Of a stretch of DNA of 16,230 bases, positions 13,814-16,230 are shown one piece after another. Position numbers and translations under genes: made by a program. Source of the DNA: Acidobacteriota bacterium. GTDB lineage: Bacteria > Acidobacteriota > Terriglobia > Bryobacterales > JACQDG01. The stretch is taken from contig JACQDG010000071.1 of NCBI GenBank assembly GCA_016201185.1, positions 1 through 16,230 of the forward strand, given 5' to 3'. Within the stretch, counting starts at the first letter, position 1. Each line of letters begins with the position of its first letter. The notes under the pieces are model-generated. The model saw only the letters and a list, made by a program, of their open reading frames with translations. It searched no databases and was not told the DNA's origin.

Positions 13814-16230
13814 ATGAAACGCAGAACCGCCCTCGAGTTGTTGATTCTGCTGGCTTCGGCCGTGGGAGCCAACGCCGAAGAAATCAGTTTTTACAACCAG
13901 GTCCGGCCGATCTTCGAACAACACTGCCAAATCTGCCACAACCCGCAGAATGCCCCGAGCGGCCTGGCGCTCACCAGCTACGAGCTGGTTCGCAAGGGAG
14001 GGCCCACGGGGCCCGTGCTGATCCCCGGCCAGCCGGAAGAGAGCCTGATCGTGCAGTACACCAGCGGGCCGAACCCGCGGATGCCGAAGGCAGGGCCGCC
14101 GCTGAATGCCGACCAGGTAGATACTATCCGGCGCTGGATCGCCGCTGGCGCCAGGGACGACACCCTGCGGTTTCAGAAGGAGCTGTTCGGCGGAGCGTGG
14201 TGGTCGTTGCAGCCGCTTTCTCACCCGACCGTCCCCGCTCAAGAGTCGGCCTGGGTGCGCACGCCGATCGACGCCTTCATCCTTGCCAAGCTGAAAGAAG
14301 AAGGCCTGCAGCCATCGCCCGAGGCGGATCGGCGCACGCTGATTCGCCGGCTGACCTACGATCTGCACGGCCTGCCGCCGGCGCCGGAGGAGGTCGCGGC
14401 TTTTCTGGCGGATCGCTCGGCGAACGCTTATGAGAAGCTGGTCGATCGGCTGCTGGCCTCGCCGCGCTATGGCGAGCGATGGGGCCGCCACTGGCTCGAT
14501 GTCGTGCACTATGGGGAATCGCACGGCTACGACAAAGACAAGCCGCGCCCGAATGCCTGGCCGTATCGCGACTACGTGATCCGCTCGCTCAACGAAGACA
14601 AGGCCTACGCGCGGTTTGTCGAGGAGCAACTGGCGGGCGACGTCCTGTATCCGAACGAGCCTGAGGGTGTGGTGGCCACGGGCTTCATTGCCGCCGGACC
14701 GTGGGACTTCGTGGGACATGTCGAGCTGCGGGAAGGGACCAAGGACAAGAATATTACACGGTCGCTGGACCGTGACGACATGGTAGCCGCGGCCATGTCC
14801 ACGTTCGTCAGCATGACGGCGCATTGCGCGCGCTGCCACAATCACAAGTTCGATCCCATCAGCCAGGAGGATTACTACAGCTTGCAGGCGGTGTTCGCCG
14901 GCGTGGACCGCGCTGACCGGCCCTTCGACCGGGGCGAGAAGACCAACCAGTTGCGGCGCGCTCTGCTGGCGCGGAAGCGCTCCCTAGAGCGGGATCTCGA
15001 GCCGCTCCGGGAGATGGAAGCGAAAATCAGCAGCCCGGAAATCGAGAGCCTGGACGAGCAGGTGCGCCGTTGGAGAGAGCAACTGGCCGCCCTGCCCGAG
15101 GCGGGAAGCCAGGAGCAGCGGGGGCGGTTGAAGCGGGAGATCGAGCATGCGGCCGCCCAGCGCAAAGAGCTGGTCCATTCGCTCCTGGAGGAGAAGTCCA
15201 GGGTACGGATGGACCAGCTCGTCCAGAGCCTTGCCGAAGCAGCTCGGGAGATGGCGGCGCTGCCGAAGTCGCAAATGGTTTACGCGGCGGCAAATTACTT
15301 CGACCGCGTCGCGAACTTCACGCCGGCCTGGGAACCCCGACCGATCCACCTGCTCGCCAGAGGCAATGTGGAAAGTCCCGGCCGGCTGGTGGGACCGGGC
15401 GCGCTTTCCTGCGTGCCGGGGCTGGAGCCGCGCTTTAGTCTCCCCGATCCGAACGACGAAGGCGCCCGCCGGACTGCTCTGGTGAAGTGGATCACCGACC
15501 CAAACAACATGCTCACCTGGCGCTCCATCGTCAATCGCGTGTGGCATTACCATTTCGGCGTGGGCATAGTGGATACGCCCAACGATTTCGGGCGGATGGG
15601 GTCGAAGCCGACCCACCCGGAGCTTCTCGACTGGCTGGCCGTGTGGTTCCGCGATCAGGGCGGCTCCTTGAAAAAGCTGCACAAGCTGATCCTCATGAGC
15701 TCGGTGTACCGGCAGCCCTCGAGTCACCGGCCGGAGGCGGCGCGGATTGACGCGGAGAATCGCTACCTGTGGCGGATGAACCGCGCGCGGCTCGACGGCG
15801 AATCCGTTCGGGACTCGGCCCTTTTTGTAAGCGGGAAACTCGATTTGACCATGGGAGGGCCGTCCCAACAGCAATTCTTCTTCAAGGACGATCACTCGCC
15901 GGTCTACGACTATTCCCGCTTCGATGTGGACAGCCCGGGAAGCTACCGGCGGAGCGTGTACCGGTTCATCGTCCGCAGTGTGCCCGATCCTTTCATGGAT
16001 CGCCTCGATTGCCCCGACGCCTCCCTGCTCACGCCGAAGCGGAACACCACCATCACCGCGATCCAGGCGCTGGCATTGCTGAATAACCGGTTCATGGTCC
16101 GGCAGGCGGAGCTTTTTGCCCAGCGCGTTCGAAGCATGGCGGCCGATCGGCAGGGGCAGATCGCGGCCGCCTATCGACTGTCTCTGGGTCGTGATCCTTC
16201 GGCGGAGGAATCCCGCATGCTCGCGGGTTA
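13814..16230 (+). CDS. PSCyt1-DUF1549-DUF1553 cytochrome protein, 3' end beyond window
   Basis: At least 805 residues, open to the window edge. The start at ATG 13814 gives a signal peptide (MKRRTALELLILLASAVGANA). Residues 24-120 are a planctomycete-type cytochrome c domain with heme site CQICH (38-42). A DUF1549 domain begins near residue 147 (WVRTPIDAFILAKL) and includes a second heme-type motif CARCH in TAHCARCHNHKFDPI (338-342 for the CxxCH). Residues about 375-485 are charged and helical, probably coiled coil. DUF1553 starts near 550 (ALVKWITDPNN, VNRVWHYHFG, GIVDTPNDFGRMG) and reaches the window end at SLGRDPSAEESRMLAG, where little of the family's usual length remains. Such proteins are abundant in Planctomycetes and Solibacter relatives, usually followed by a DUF1501 gene. 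Their biochemical role is unproven; redox-linked breakdown of complex polysaccharide has been suggested. Coding is confirmed by an unbroken frame with family motifs at both ends. Confidence 0.92.
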   Translation, partial: MKRRTALELLILLASAVGANAEEISFYNQVRPIFEQHCQICHNPQNAPSGLALTSYELVRKGGPTGPVLIPGQPEESLIVQYTSGPNPRMPKAGPPLNADQVDTIRRWIAAGARDDTLRFQKELFGGAWWSLQPLSHPTVPAQESAWVRTPIDAFILAKLKEEGLQPSPEADRRTLIRRLTYDLHGLPPAPEEVAAFLADRSANAYEKLVDRLLASPRYGERWGRHWLDVVHYGESHGYDKDKPRPNAWPYRDYVIRSLNEDKAYARFVEEQLAGDVLYPNEPEGVVATGFIAAGPWDFVGHVELREGTKDKNITRSLDRDDMVAAAMSTFVSMTAHCARCHNHKFDPISQEDYYSLQAVFAGVDRADRPFDRGEKTNQLRRALLARKRSLERDLEPLREMEAKISSPEIESLDEQVRRWREQLAALPEAGSQEQRGRLKREIEHAAAQRKELVHSLLEEKSRVRMDQLVQSLAEAAREMAALPKSQMVYAAANYFDRVANFTPAWEPRPIHLLARGNVESPGRLVGPGALSCVPGLEPRFSLPDPNDEGARRTALVKWITDPNNMLTWRSIVNRVWHYHFGVGIVDTPNDFGRMGSKPTHPELLDWLAVWFRDQGGSLKKLHKLILMSSVYRQPSSHRPEAARIDAENRYLWRMNRARLDGESVRDSALFVSGKLDLTMGGPSQQQFFFKDDHSPVYDYSRFDVDSPGSYRRSVYRFIVRSVPDPFMDRLDCPDASLLTPKRNTTITAIQALALLNNRFMVRQAELFAQRVRSMAADRQGQIAAAYRLSLGRDPSAEESRMLAG

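Noticed and set aside
13796..15895. Two long minus-strand open frames (13796-14845 and 14984-15895), over 300 codons each
   Set aside because: They lie opposite the PSCyt1-DUF1549-DUF1553 gene, which has clear family motifs throughout; the antisense frames are Arg/Pro/Gly-rich with no recognisable domain and are a usual effect of high GC.

Overview
The window is about 60% GC and looks like the chromosome of a soil-type bacterium. The best match is Acidobacteriota, probably the Solibacter/Bryobacter group, with Planctomycetota or Verrucomicrobiota less likely. The reasons are a planctomycete-type cytochrome protein (PSCyt1-DUF1549-DUF1553), a Ser/Thr kinase fused to a cyclase-like domain, and several Tat-exported oxidoreductases and hydrolases. 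This is inference from gene content; no rRNA or marker protein is present.

Layout: (1) 1-49 is the 3' half of a tRNA-Cys(GCA). (2) 192-3171, minus strand: a redox operon of two tandem Tat-exported FMN alpha-hydroxy-acid dehydrogenase-type genes and a six-heme cytochrome c. The promoter-proximal paralogue has lost its catalytic segment through an internal deletion and frameshift. The second paralogue is intact and overlaps the cytochrome by GTGA. (3) 3303-5659, minus: a GT-C-like membrane protein and a DPM1/ALG5-type family 2 glycosyltransferase, overlapping by ATGA. This is the usual pairing for making and then using a polyprenyl-phosphate sugar. (4) 5802-8792, plus, divergent from block 3: an extended SDR, an unrecognised small membrane protein and a GMC-type FAD oxidoreductase, all overlapping. 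The GMC enzyme carries a C-x5-C-x3-C motif like the [3Fe-4S] site of FAD glucose dehydrogenase. (5) 8881-10395, plus: a stand-alone exported GH32 fructan hydrolase. (6) 10440-13640, minus: a CsgG-family exported protein and a Ser/Thr kinase with a degenerate class III cyclase domain, one membrane span and a Pro/Ala-rich outer region. (7) 13814 to the window end, plus: the PSCyt1-DUF1549-DUF1553 gene, cut by the window edge.

How the genes may work together: block 2 reads as periplasmic oxidation of a 2-hydroxy acid with electrons passed to a multiheme cytochrome. Blocks 3 and 4 read as a small glycoconjugate locus in which a lipid-linked sugar is made and transferred, and a sugar or lipid is altered by SDR and GMC redox enzymes. 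Block 6 reads as an envelope-sensing or signalling pair. These assignments come from family membership and operon structure and are untested. No CRISPR array, insertion sequence or prophage gene was seen.
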